64,000 bases of DNA from CAWBYL01 sp963793025 (GTDB taxonomy: Bacteria > Actinomycetota > Acidimicrobiia > Acidimicrobiales > Acidimicrobilacustridaceae). Below the pieces are notes generated by a model, which was given only the letters and a program-made list of their open reading frames with translations, was not told the origin of the DNA and did no database searches. Shown here in pieces: positions 34,557 to 42,163 of the stretch. The DNA is taken from assembly GCA_963793025.1 (NCBI GenBank), contig CAWBYL010000009.1, positions 310,001 through 374,000 of the forward strand. Reading direction: 5' to 3'. The position numbers and the translations under genes were made by a program. Position 1 is the first letter of the stretch, and each line of letters starts with the position of its first letter.

Positions 34557-36185
34557 TCAGCGACCGGCCACCGCCGCCGCCGCCTCGGCCTTCCAGCGGG
34601 CCTGGTCGACCTTGCCGTTGGGACCGCGCTCGATGTCGTCGACCACGAGCACGTGGCGCGGGACCTTGTAGCCGGCCAACCTCTCCTTGAGGTCGGTGAC
34701 GACGAGCTCGGGGTCGGGGTCGGAGCCCGCCTCGGGCTGGAGCACGGCGACGACCATCTGCCCGAAGCGCTCATGGGGAACCCCCACCACCACGGCGTCG
34801 TGCACGTCGGGCCGCAGCTTGAGCGCCTCCTCCACCTCCTCGGGGAAGACCTTCTCCCCGCCGGTGTTGATGCAACTCGACCCTCGACCCAACAGCTCGA
34901 CGGTGCCGTCGAGGTCGACCCTGGCGTTGTCACCCGGGGTGATCCACCGGCGGCCGTCGATCACCCGGAACGTGGCCGCCGTCTTCTCCTCGTCCTTGTA
35001 GTAGCCGACCGGGCCCCGACCCCCGAGGGCCAGCAGGCCGATCTGCCCGGATCCCGCTTCGACCGGGTGGCCGTCTTCGTCGATCACCTGCGCGTCGGGC
35101 CCGAGCTTGAAACCGGCGGTACGACTGGTCTTGCGGCTCGACGACACCGAGCGAGCCACGCCGACGGCCTCGGAGGATCCGAGCGTGTCGACGCAGAGGA
35201 GGCCGGGAACGTGCCCGATGAGGCCCTCCTTGACCGGAGCCGACCACATCACGCCCGAGGACAGGATGACGGCCAACGCCGAGAGGTCCCAGCGGCCGGG
35301 GTGGGCGTCGAGGGCGTCGAGCAGGGGCTTGGCGAAGGCGTCCCCGACGATGGAGGCGTCGGTCACCTGCCACCGCTCGACGGTGTCGAGCAGGGCCTCG
35401 GGGTCGAAGCGCCACTCGGGGGTCAGCACCACCGCGCCACCGCCACCGAGGATCCCGAAGGCGGCGAAGGCCGAGGTGCCGTGCATGAGCGGTGCGGCGG
35501 GCAACGAGCGCCCCCGGGCCTCGTCGACGGGGGGCAACAGGGCAGCCACGTCGGCGATGCCCCCCTCTTCGGGGTAGCGCACCTTCCCCGTGCGGTTGAG
35601 GACGGCGAACAGGTCGTCCTGGCGCCACATCACCCCCTTGGGCTGGCCGGTCGTGCCCCCCGTGTACAGCAGGAAGAGGTCGTCCCCCGATCGACCTTCC
35701 GGACAGGTCACCGGACGCGGTCCGGTGCTGGCGGACGCGATCACGTCCTCGTAGGACTCGGCCCAGTCGGGACAGGGTCCGGTGCCGTCGTCGACCCAGA
35801 GCCACCGTAGGACGGCGGGAAGGCGACCCCGGACCGCGTCGGCCTTGTCGGTGAAGTCACCGTGGAACACCACGGCCTCGACGTCGGCGTCGATCCACAG
35901 GTAGGCGAGCTCGTCCTCCACATAGCGGTAGTTCGTGTTCACCGGGACCAACGAGGCCTTGAAGCACGCGAACAGCGTCTCGACGTACTCGATGCTGTTG
36001 TGCAGGTACAGGGCCACCTTGGCCTGATGGCCCAGCCCGGCGCCGAGGAGGTGACGGGCCAACCCGTCGGCCCGGGCGTCCATGTCGGCCCAGGAGCGGA
36101 CGTCGTCACCCCGGATGACCGCGGGGAGCTCCGGCTGGTGCCGGGCGATCTCCTCCCACACGTTGGCGAAGTTCCACTCCGACAT
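34557..36185 (-). CDS. Acyl-CoA synthetase (AMP-dependent)
   Basis: A 542-residue adenylate-forming enzyme. ATG at 36185 (MSEWNFANVWEEIA) follows GGGAGGTCGAG. The P-loop LLYTGGTTGQPKG lies at about 172-184, GSSEAVG is the A4 region, the adenylate-binding part reads WITPGDNARVDLDG, and the catalytic Lys is in ERGPNGKVDQ near the end. It resembles FadD-type fatty acid or steroid-side-chain ligases of actinobacteria. It activates a carboxylic acid as CoA thioester for the catabolic enzymes nearby. The divergent SDR gene starts 146 bases away. Confidence 0.92.
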   Translation of the reverse strand: MSEWNFANVWEEIARHQPELPAVIRGDDVRSWADMDARADGLARHLLGAGLGHQAKVALYLHNSIEYVETLFACFKASLVPVNTNYRYVEDELAYLWIDADVEAVVFHGDFTDKADAVRGRLPAVLRWLWVDDGTGPCPDWAESYEDVIASASTGPRPVTCPEGRSGDDLFLLYTGGTTGQPKGVMWRQDDLFAVLNRTGKVRYPEEGGIADVAALLPPVDEARGRSLPAAPLMHGTSAFAAFGILGGGGAVVLTPEWRFDPEALLDTVERWQVTDASIVGDAFAKPLLDALDAHPGRWDLSALAVILSSGVMWSAPVKEGLIGHVPGLLCVDTLGSSEAVGVARSVSSSRKTSRTAGFKLGPDAQVIDEDGHPVEAGSGQIGLLALGGRGPVGYYKDEEKTAATFRVIDGRRWITPGDNARVDLDGTVELLGRGSSCINTGGEKVFPEEVEEALKLRPDVHDAVVVGVPHERFGQMVVAVLQPEAGSDPDPELVVTDLKERLAGYKVPRHVLVVDDIERGPNGKVDQARWKAEAAAAVAGR

Positions 36186-36331
36186 CTCGACCTCCCGGTG
36201 GTCCGGCGATGACCACGCCCTCGGCGAAGATCCTGCCGTGCTCGAACCCGCATTGCATATTCCATCCAAGCGGAACGGCCGCGGCGCCCCGCGTGGTACA
36301 ACCCACCGACCGCGAGTATCGGAGGGGCACG

Positions 36332-37126
36332 ATGGACGCTGAGACGCGAGGGGCCGGGGCCGGGGCCGGGACAGGCCGGCTCGACGGCAAGGTGGCGCTG
36401 ATCACCGGCGCCGGTCGGGGTCAGGGCGAGGCCGAGGCTCGCTTGTTCGCGTCCGAGGGCGCGCAGGTCGTGGTGGCCGACGTGCTCGACGCCGAGACCG
36501 AGGCGGTGGCGGCGTCGATCGGCGACGCCGCGGTGGCCGTCCACCACGACGTCACCCGGGTCGAGGACTGGGAGGCGGCGTGCCGTCTGGCCGTCGACCG
36601 CTTCGGTCACCTCGACGTGTTGGTCAACAACGCCGCCATCCACTGGATCCGACCCCTCCTCGACGAGGACCCCGACTCCGTGCGCCGCATCATGGACGTC
36701 AACCTGATCGGGCCGATGCTCGGGATGCAGGCCGTCACGCCCCTCATGGCCGGTCGCGGCGGTGGCGCCATCGTCAACATCTCGTCGCTCGCCGGCCAGA
36801 AGGGATTCTCCGGCCACACCGCCTACGGGGCCACCAAGTGGGCGCTGCGAGGCATCACCCAGACCGCCGCCCTCGAGCTCGGCCCCCTCGGGATCCGGGT
36901 GAACGCAGTGTTCCCCGGCAGCATCGAGACGGCCATGCTCCCCCGCTCGGACGACCCCGCCGCTGATGCGGCCCGGTTCGCCGACCTGCCGCTCGGGCGC
37001 AGCGGCGGGGCCATCGAGGTCGCCGAGGTGACGGCCTTCCTCGCTTCCGACGCGTCCTCGTACCTCACCGGTGCCGAGCTGGTCGTGGACGGCGGCTCGA
37101 TGGTCGGGCGGGTGCCCGGACGCTGA
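36332..37126 (+). CDS. SDR family oxidoreductase
   Basis: A 264-residue classical SDR from ATG 36332 with GGAGGGGCACG before it. TGAGRGQGEAEA, NNAAI, Ser in VNISSLAG and YGATK mark an active enzyme; the end reads YLTGAELVVDGGSMVG. It is closely related to the SDR at 19238. The short N-terminal run MDAETRGAGAGAGTG is low complexity. It converges with the amidohydrolase at 37142 (15 bases apart) and diverges from the acyl-CoA synthetase, so it probably works in the same catabolic route. Confidence 0.9.
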   Translation: MDAETRGAGAGAGTGRLDGKVALITGAGRGQGEAEARLFASEGAQVVVADVLDAETEAVAASIGDAAVAVHHDVTRVEDWEAACRLAVDRFGHLDVLVNNAAIHWIRPLLDEDPDSVRRIMDVNLIGPMLGMQAVTPLMAGRGGGAIVNISSLAGQKGFSGHTAYGATKWALRGITQTAALELGPLGIRVNAVFPGSIETAMLPRSDDPAADAARFADLPLGRSGGAIEVAEVTAFLASDASSYLTGAELVVDGGSMVGRVPGR

Positions 37127-37141
37127 CCCGGACCCTGCTGG

Positions 37142-38335
37142 TCAGACGGCGGGCAGCACCGTCGGCGGGAGAGGATGGCGGAACAGCTTGGCCGCGTTCT
37201 CGCACAGGATCATGCGCAGCTCGTCGGCGGGAAGTCCGCCGTAGACCTGCTCGACCACGTCCTGGGTGTCGGGCCAGGTGCCGTCCCCGTGGGGGTAGTC
37301 GGTCTCGAACATGATGTTCTCGACACCGATGCGGTGGCGGGTCGAGATCGTCGACGGGTCGTCGATCGTGCAGAACCAGAAGTTGCGCTTCAACACCTCG
37401 GCGGGCCGGACGTCCCACCCGAGGCCGTAGCCGGATCGGTCGACGATGTTGTCGAGGCGGTCGAGGAGCATGGCCACCCACCCGATGCCGCCCTCGGACA
37501 TGGCGATCTTGAGCTCGGGGTGGCGCAGCGGGTAGCCCGACCAGAGCCACTCGGCGCAGGCGGCGAGCGAGAGCTGGCCGAACATCGTGGCGCCGAGTTG
37601 GAGCGACGGCACGTCGGGCGGGCTCTCGTAGCCCCCCGAGGACCCGACGTGGAGGGTGATCACCGTGTCGGTCTCGGCACACGCCTCGATGATCGGGTCC
37701 CAGTAGCCGCTGAACAGCGAGGGGAAGCCGATGCGATGGGGGCGTTCGGGGAGGGTCACGGCCGTGAAGCCCCGGGCGGCGTTGCGGCGGATCTCGGCGG
37801 CCCCCTTCTCGGGGTCGGCGAGGAACGTGATCCCCATCGGGACGATGCGCTCCGGGTAGGGCGACCACCACTCGTCGTGGAGCCAGTCGTTCCACGCCTG
37901 GGTGGTGGCCCACCCCAGCTCCTGGTCCTCGGCCTGGGCGAACACCCGACCGCAGAAACCGGTGATCATCGACGGGAAGTTGACCGAAGCCCACACGCCG
38001 TTCAGGTCCATGTCCCGCACCCGCTCGTGGATGTCCCAGCAGCCGGCCCGCATGTCGCTGAACTTGGTGGGCTCGAGGTTCTTCATGCTCTTCTCGCGCC
38101 CGGCCACTGCGTTCATGCCGACCTGGGTGAAGGTCTGGCCCTCGAACTCCCAGACCTCGTGGCCCCGCTCGTTGGTGATCACCTTCGGGGCCCGGGACTG
38201 CAGAGCCGACGGCAGCCGTCCCTCGAACATGTCCGGCGGCTCGACCAGGTGGTCGTCGACCGAGATGATCGTGTAGCGGACGTCGGCCGGCTCCGGATCG
38301 GGGAGCAGTCCGGGGCGGTCGATGGTGTCGGTCAT
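37142..38335 (-). CDS. TIM-barrel amidohydrolase (amidohydrolase-2 family)
   Basis: A 397-residue paralogue of the 13572 protein. ATG at 38335 (MTDTIDRPGLLPDPEP) follows GAGGGGGACCTACCC. IISVDDHLVEPPDMFEG is the metal motif, ITLHVGSSGG has a metal His, and FETDYPHGDGTWPDT holds the late Asp. SEGGIGWVAMLLDRLDN is shared almost exactly with its paralogue. Its orientation is opposite to the envelope-glycan genes that follow, so it marks the edge of the catabolic region. Confidence 0.88.
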   Translation of the reverse strand: MTDTIDRPGLLPDPEPADVRYTIISVDDHLVEPPDMFEGRLPSALQSRAPKVITNERGHEVWEFEGQTFTQVGMNAVAGREKSMKNLEPTKFSDMRAGCWDIHERVRDMDLNGVWASVNFPSMITGFCGRVFAQAEDQELGWATTQAWNDWLHDEWWSPYPERIVPMGITFLADPEKGAAEIRRNAARGFTAVTLPERPHRIGFPSLFSGYWDPIIEACAETDTVITLHVGSSGGYESPPDVPSLQLGATMFGQLSLAACAEWLWSGYPLRHPELKIAMSEGGIGWVAMLLDRLDNIVDRSGYGLGWDVRPAEVLKRNFWFCTIDDPSTISTRHRIGVENIMFETDYPHGDGTWPDTQDVVEQVYGGLPADELRMILCENAAKLFRHPLPPTVLPAV

Positions 38336-38408
38336 GGGTAGGTCCCCCTCCAGGCCGGGCCCGGTGCGACCAGGACGCCGGACGACGCCTGATGGGCCCA
38401 CCGTAGAC

Positions 38409-38425
38409 CGATCGGGTCCCGATCG
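38409..38425. promoter_or_regulatory. 17-bp palindrome in divergent promoter region
   Basis: CGATCGGG and CCCGATCG flank a single T in the 186-base gap between the divergent amidohydrolase and acyltransferase genes, 74 bases before the former and 97 bases before the latter. It looks like a regulator binding site; no regulator gene is adjacent. Confidence 0.45.
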
Positions 38426-38521
38426 ATCAACCTCGGACGCACCCGGCGAGGGTACGTTTCGTCCTCGTGGCAGCACACCGTGGCCACGAACCCGACGATC
38501 ACGTCGACTTGGGGAGCAGGG

Positions 38522-40591
38522 GTGAGCACGACTCGAAGTGATGCCGGGGCCGAGGCGCCGGCCTCGTCGGCGACGACGACGGGACGAGGCACCCGGATGC
38601 CTCACCTCCCGGGCCTCGACGGCCTGCGGGGTCTGGCCGTCATCGGTGTGCTGCTCTTCCACGGCGGGTTCACCTGGGCCGGTGGCGGCTATCTCGGCGT
38701 GTCCACCTTCTTCACCCTGTCGGGGTTCTTGATCACCAACCTGTTGGTGCGCGAGTTCGACGCCCGCCACACCATCGGCCTGGCCCGGTTCTGGACCCGC
38801 CGCTTCCGCCGCCTGCTCCCCGCCGCCCTGTTGGCCATCGCCCTCATCGGCGTGCTCTGGTGGCGCGTCGGCAGCCCCGAACAGCTCGCCGACCTCCACG
38901 GCGACATGAACGCCGCCCTCGGCTACGTGGCCAACTGGCGGTTCCTCAGCGCCGGCACCAGCTACGCCGACCTGTTCTCCGCCCCCAGCCCCCTCCAGCA
39001 CTTCTGGTCCCTCGCCATCGAAGAGCAGTTCTACCTGGTCTTCCCACTGGTCGTCATCGCCGTGATGAAGCTCGGCGGACGACGGCTGCTCACCGGCGTG
39101 CTCGCCGCCGCCACCGCCGCCTCGGTGCTGGCCACGCTGGTGCTGCGCGACAACCTCGACCGCGTCTACTACGGCACCGACACCCGCGCCGCCGAGCTGC
39201 TCATCGGCGCCCTGCTCGCCGTGTGGTGGTCCGGGCGCCCCACCACCACCATCGGCCGCCACGCCCGCACGACCTCCCCGGACACCAGAGGGCCCTCACC
39301 GCTGATCGACGCCGCCGGGTTCGCCGCCCTCGCCGCGATGTTCTGGGCCTGGTGGGCCATCGCCCAGACCGACAACCGCCTGACCCATGGCGCCCTGCCG
39401 CTCTACGCCGTCGGCACCGCCGTCATCATCTACGCCGCCACCCAACCCGGCGCCGTCACCCGCCTGCTCTCCTTCGCCCCCCTACGCGGCGCCGGACTCA
39501 TCTCCTACGGCCTCTACCTCTACCACTGGCCCATCTTCCTGCTCCTCGACGACAACCGCCTCCACTGGCCCACCCTCCCCCTCTTCGCCCTCCGCATGGC
39601 CGTCACCACCGCCATCGCCCTCGCCTCCTACCACCTCCTCGAAATGCCCATCCGCCGCGGCACCCTCATCACCACCAGCCGCGCCGCCCTCACCGCTGGA
39701 CTGGCCGGCGCCCTCATCGTCGCCTCCACCGCCTACGTCGTCACCCTCGACCCACCCCGAAGCACCGTCGCCTTCGGGGATCGCGTCGTCGGCGACCTCA
39801 CCCAGACGGTGGAGATCGCTCCCCCCGCCACCACCAGCACCACGGCTGTCGCATCGGCCACCACCACGACGGATGCGCCGGTCGACTTCACGCTCCTCGC
39901 CGCTCTGGCGCCCATCGCCCCGGTCACGGCCGACACCGTGCTGCTGCTCGGGGACTCGGGAATGCTCAGCCTCGGTCCGCCTCTCACCGCCGCCCTCGAG
40001 GCGTCGGGCACCAGCAAGGTCATCCAGGGCGCGGCGCTCGGCTTCGGCCTGACCCCTCCGTTCCCGTGGCGAGACGCATGGACCCAGTCGATCGCCGAGA
40101 ACCAACCCGACCTGGTGATCATGATGATGGGCGGATGGGATGCGAACTTCGTCGAGGAGCAGGGGAAGGCGGCTTATCTCGCGGTCGTCGACGAGGCCGT
40201 CGCCATCCTGAGCCAGGGCAGGGCCCACATCCTCTGGCTGCCCATGATGCCGGGCATGGGCAAGGACACCTCCGGGGTGGACGCCGTGTACGCCGAGCTC
40301 CCCGCCCGCTATCCGGGAGTGGTGCGCAACCCACTGGTGGCCGACGTCCTCCGCGGCCCGACAGGCGACTACCCGAAGTACCTGTTCTCACCGGACGGGT
40401 CGACGCTGGTGCTGCGCGGCGGGGACGGGTGGCACCTGTGTCAGGACGGAGGGGCCCTCCTCACCGAGTCGATCATGACCGCCGCGGCGCGGCGCGGGTG
40501 GTCGTCACCGCCGGTCCCGGGGTGGGAGACGGGCTCGTGGCGTGACCAGCCCGCCTATGACGACCCGCCGGGCGGGTGCGATCCACCCTGA
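38522..40591 (+). CDS. Membrane acyltransferase with SGNH domain, copy 1
   Basis: A 689-residue OafA-type protein. I chose the GTG at 38522 (VSTTRSDAGAEAPASS) because it mirrors the start of copy 2; a GTG 42 bases earlier is also possible. Residues about 25-410 are the acyltransferase-3 domain with ten or so membrane helices: PGLDGLRGLAVIGVLLFHGG, STFFTLSGFLI, RFWTRRFRRLLPA, FWSLAIEEQFYLVFP and YGLYLYHWPIF. A Thr/Ala linker follows, then an SGNH-like domain with LLLGDSGM and GDGWHL. It transfers acyl groups to a cell-envelope glycan outside the membrane. Its first 1.2 kb is identical to copy 2 at 42164. Confidence 0.9.
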   Translation: MSTTRSDAGAEAPASSATTTGRGTRMPHLPGLDGLRGLAVIGVLLFHGGFTWAGGGYLGVSTFFTLSGFLITNLLVREFDARHTIGLARFWTRRFRRLLPAALLAIALIGVLWWRVGSPEQLADLHGDMNAALGYVANWRFLSAGTSYADLFSAPSPLQHFWSLAIEEQFYLVFPLVVIAVMKLGGRRLLTGVLAAATAASVLATLVLRDNLDRVYYGTDTRAAELLIGALLAVWWSGRPTTTIGRHARTTSPDTRGPSPLIDAAGFAALAAMFWAWWAIAQTDNRLTHGALPLYAVGTAVIIYAATQPGAVTRLLSFAPLRGAGLISYGLYLYHWPIFLLLDDNRLHWPTLPLFALRMAVTTAIALASYHLLEMPIRRGTLITTSRAALTAGLAGALIVASTAYVVTLDPPRSTVAFGDRVVGDLTQTVEIAPPATTSTTAVASATTTTDAPVDFTLLAALAPIAPVTADTVLLLGDSGMLSLGPPLTAALEASGTSKVIQGAALGFGLTPPFPWRDAWTQSIAENQPDLVIMMMGGWDANFVEEQGKAAYLAVVDEAVAILSQGRAHILWLPMMPGMGKDTSGVDAVYAELPARYPGVVRNPLVADVLRGPTGDYPKYLFSPDGSTLVLRGGDGWHLCQDGGALLTESIMTAAARRGWSSPPVPGWETGSWRDQPAYDDPPGGCDPP
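38549..39759 (+). repeat. 1,211-bp direct repeat, copy 1 (acyltransferase membrane domain)
   Basis: Bases 38549-39759 correspond at a constant offset of 3,642 to 42191-43401. The translations of all three forward frames that I compared are identical across it, so the DNA is identical or nearly so. Identity stops abruptly at 39760, inside the gene. Confidence 0.9.
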
Positions 40592-40846
40592 TCAGGCGGC
40601 GGTGCCCTGGGCCACCGAGGCCACCAGGTCCGTGGCTTCGGCGGTCGGGACGATCGAACGGTGGGCGCAGGCCGCGAGGGCCACATCCACGGCGACGACG
40701 TCGGCGGCGTCGGCCCGGACGTCGAGCAGGGCGTCCACCAGGCGGTTCGACGACACCACGAGCTCGCCACGGCCTTCGGCGTCGGCGACCAACGAGATCA
40801 ACGCCTCGATGGCGGAGGGACCGGTCCGGGTGATCGTGTCGTGCAT
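40592..40846 (-). CDS. Small protein of unknown function
   Basis: An 84-residue acidic, alanine/valine-rich protein starting MHDTITRTGPSAIEALISLVADAEGRGELVVSSNRLVDALLD. ATG at 40846 follows GGAAGG. It is soluble, mostly helical in appearance, with no recognised motif. Its stop codon directly abuts that of acyltransferase copy 1 (TGA then TCA). It lies in the 3.6-kb segment between the two acyltransferase copies. The good ribosome binding site and protein-like composition support a real gene, but I do not recognise it. Confidence 0.6.
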   Translation of the reverse strand: MHDTITRTGPSAIEALISLVADAEGRGELVVSSNRLVDALLDVRADAADVVAVDVALAACAHRSIVPTAEATDLVASVAQGTAA

Positions 40847-41034
40847 GGTGTGACCTTCCATCGGGGGCGTGGGAGCCACGGCGTGACCGGCGCCGTCCGG
40901 CGCCGTCCTCTCCTACAACCTTCGGCCCCCCCGACGTCATCCCTGAGTCAGACGGTCGGTCGTCACGTCAGCCACGGACGCACTGGTACCGTCCGCGGCC
41001 GGATCGGCGGTGGCCGCCAGTGGGGAGACGAGAC

Positions 41035-42102
41035 ATGACCGAGACCTTCGACGTCAACGCCATCGAGGCCTGGCTCGCGCCGCGGTTGGAAGCCGACACC
41101 GTCACGCTGGGCGACACCCGACGCCCGTCGGGGCAGGGGTTCTCGGCCGAGACGATCATGACCACCGCGGAGTGCCGCCGCAGTGGCGAACGCACCGAGG
41201 AGCGCCTCGTTCTTCGGGTCGAGTCGCCCGATCCGGCGATCTACCCGCCCCAAGCCGACGAGGACATGCCCGAGATCGAGATCCAGCATCGGGTCATGAC
41301 CGCGCTGGCCACCTCGTCGCCGGTGCCGGTGGCACCCCTCGTCGGCTACGAGGCCGACCCGGCGGTGGCGGGCACACCGTTCTTCGTCATGCGCTTCGTC
41401 GACGGCGTCGTACCCATCGAGAGCCCCCCCTACACGACCGAGGGCTTCTTCACCGAGGCGACCCCCGAGCAGCGGGGGCGCCTGGTGGCCGACGGCCTGC
41501 GTGAGCTGGGGGCGCTCCACGCCGTCGACTGGCAGGCCGCGGGTCTCCGGTGGCTCGTCCCCGCCGGGGTCGAGCCCGGGACCCCCGCCCAGCTCGCCCT
41601 GTGGGAGGGCTACGGCGAGCAGGAGCTGCGCGGCCGCGACCATCCCCGGCTGGCCGAGGCCTGGGCCTGGTTGCGCCGGGAGCTGCCCGCTGACCGCAGC
41701 ATCGGTCTGTGCTGGGGCGATCCTCGTCCGGGCAACATCATCTGGCGTGACTTCCGGGTGGCGTGCACCACCGACTTCGAGGCCGCGTGCATCGCCGCCC
41801 CCGAGCAGGATCTGGCGTGGTGGCTGATGTTCGACCGCACGACCCACGAGCTGAGCGGCACCGGTCACCTCCCCGGTGAGCCCGACCGGGACGAGCAACG
41901 GCGGCTCTACTTCGAGCAGTCGGGGCGCGAGCCGGTGGATACGACCGCCCACGAGATCTTCGCCGCCGCCCGCTACTGCGTCATCGTGGTCCGGGTCATG
42001 AACCGCCTCGAGGCTCGTGGCCATCTCCCGGCCGACAGCGTCATCTGGCGTGACAACCCCGCCTCGGCCTGCCTGGACATGCTCCTCGACGAGCGGCGGT
42101 GA
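41035..42102 (+). CDS. Phosphotransferase family protein (APH/Acad10-like)
   Basis: A 355-residue kinase-fold protein. ATG 41035 (MTETFDVNAIEAWLAPRLE) follows GGGGAG. The N-lobe has RPSGQGFSAETIM, where the glycine loop sits, and ERLVLRVES with a hinge-type strand. The catalytic loop LCWGDPRPGNIIW (about 226-238) has Asp and Asn, and TDFEAACIAAPEQDLAWW supplies the metal Asp. This aminoglycoside-phosphotransferase/Acad10-like family includes sugar, alcohol and hydroxyacyl kinases. It lies between two acyltransferase genes but has no clear link with them. Confidence 0.88.
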   Translation: MTETFDVNAIEAWLAPRLEADTVTLGDTRRPSGQGFSAETIMTTAECRRSGERTEERLVLRVESPDPAIYPPQADEDMPEIEIQHRVMTALATSSPVPVAPLVGYEADPAVAGTPFFVMRFVDGVVPIESPPYTTEGFFTEATPEQRGRLVADGLRELGALHAVDWQAAGLRWLVPAGVEPGTPAQLALWEGYGEQELRGRDHPRLAEAWAWLRRELPADRSIGLCWGDPRPGNIIWRDFRVACTTDFEAACIAAPEQDLAWWLMFDRTTHELSGTGHLPGEPDRDEQRRLYFEQSGREPVDTTAHEIFAAARYCVIVVRVMNRLEARGHLPADSVIWRDNPASACLDMLLDERR

Positions 42103-42163
42103 GCCCTCGGGGGCACGCGTCCCTGCTACCTTCCGCGACGATGCCTCTTCCGCGTCGTCCCAG

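Noticed and set aside
38480..38521. Earlier GTG start for acyltransferase copy 1
   Set aside because: The second copy starts at the position that matches the GTG at 38522, and the first 14 codons show no similarity to anything in copy 2.
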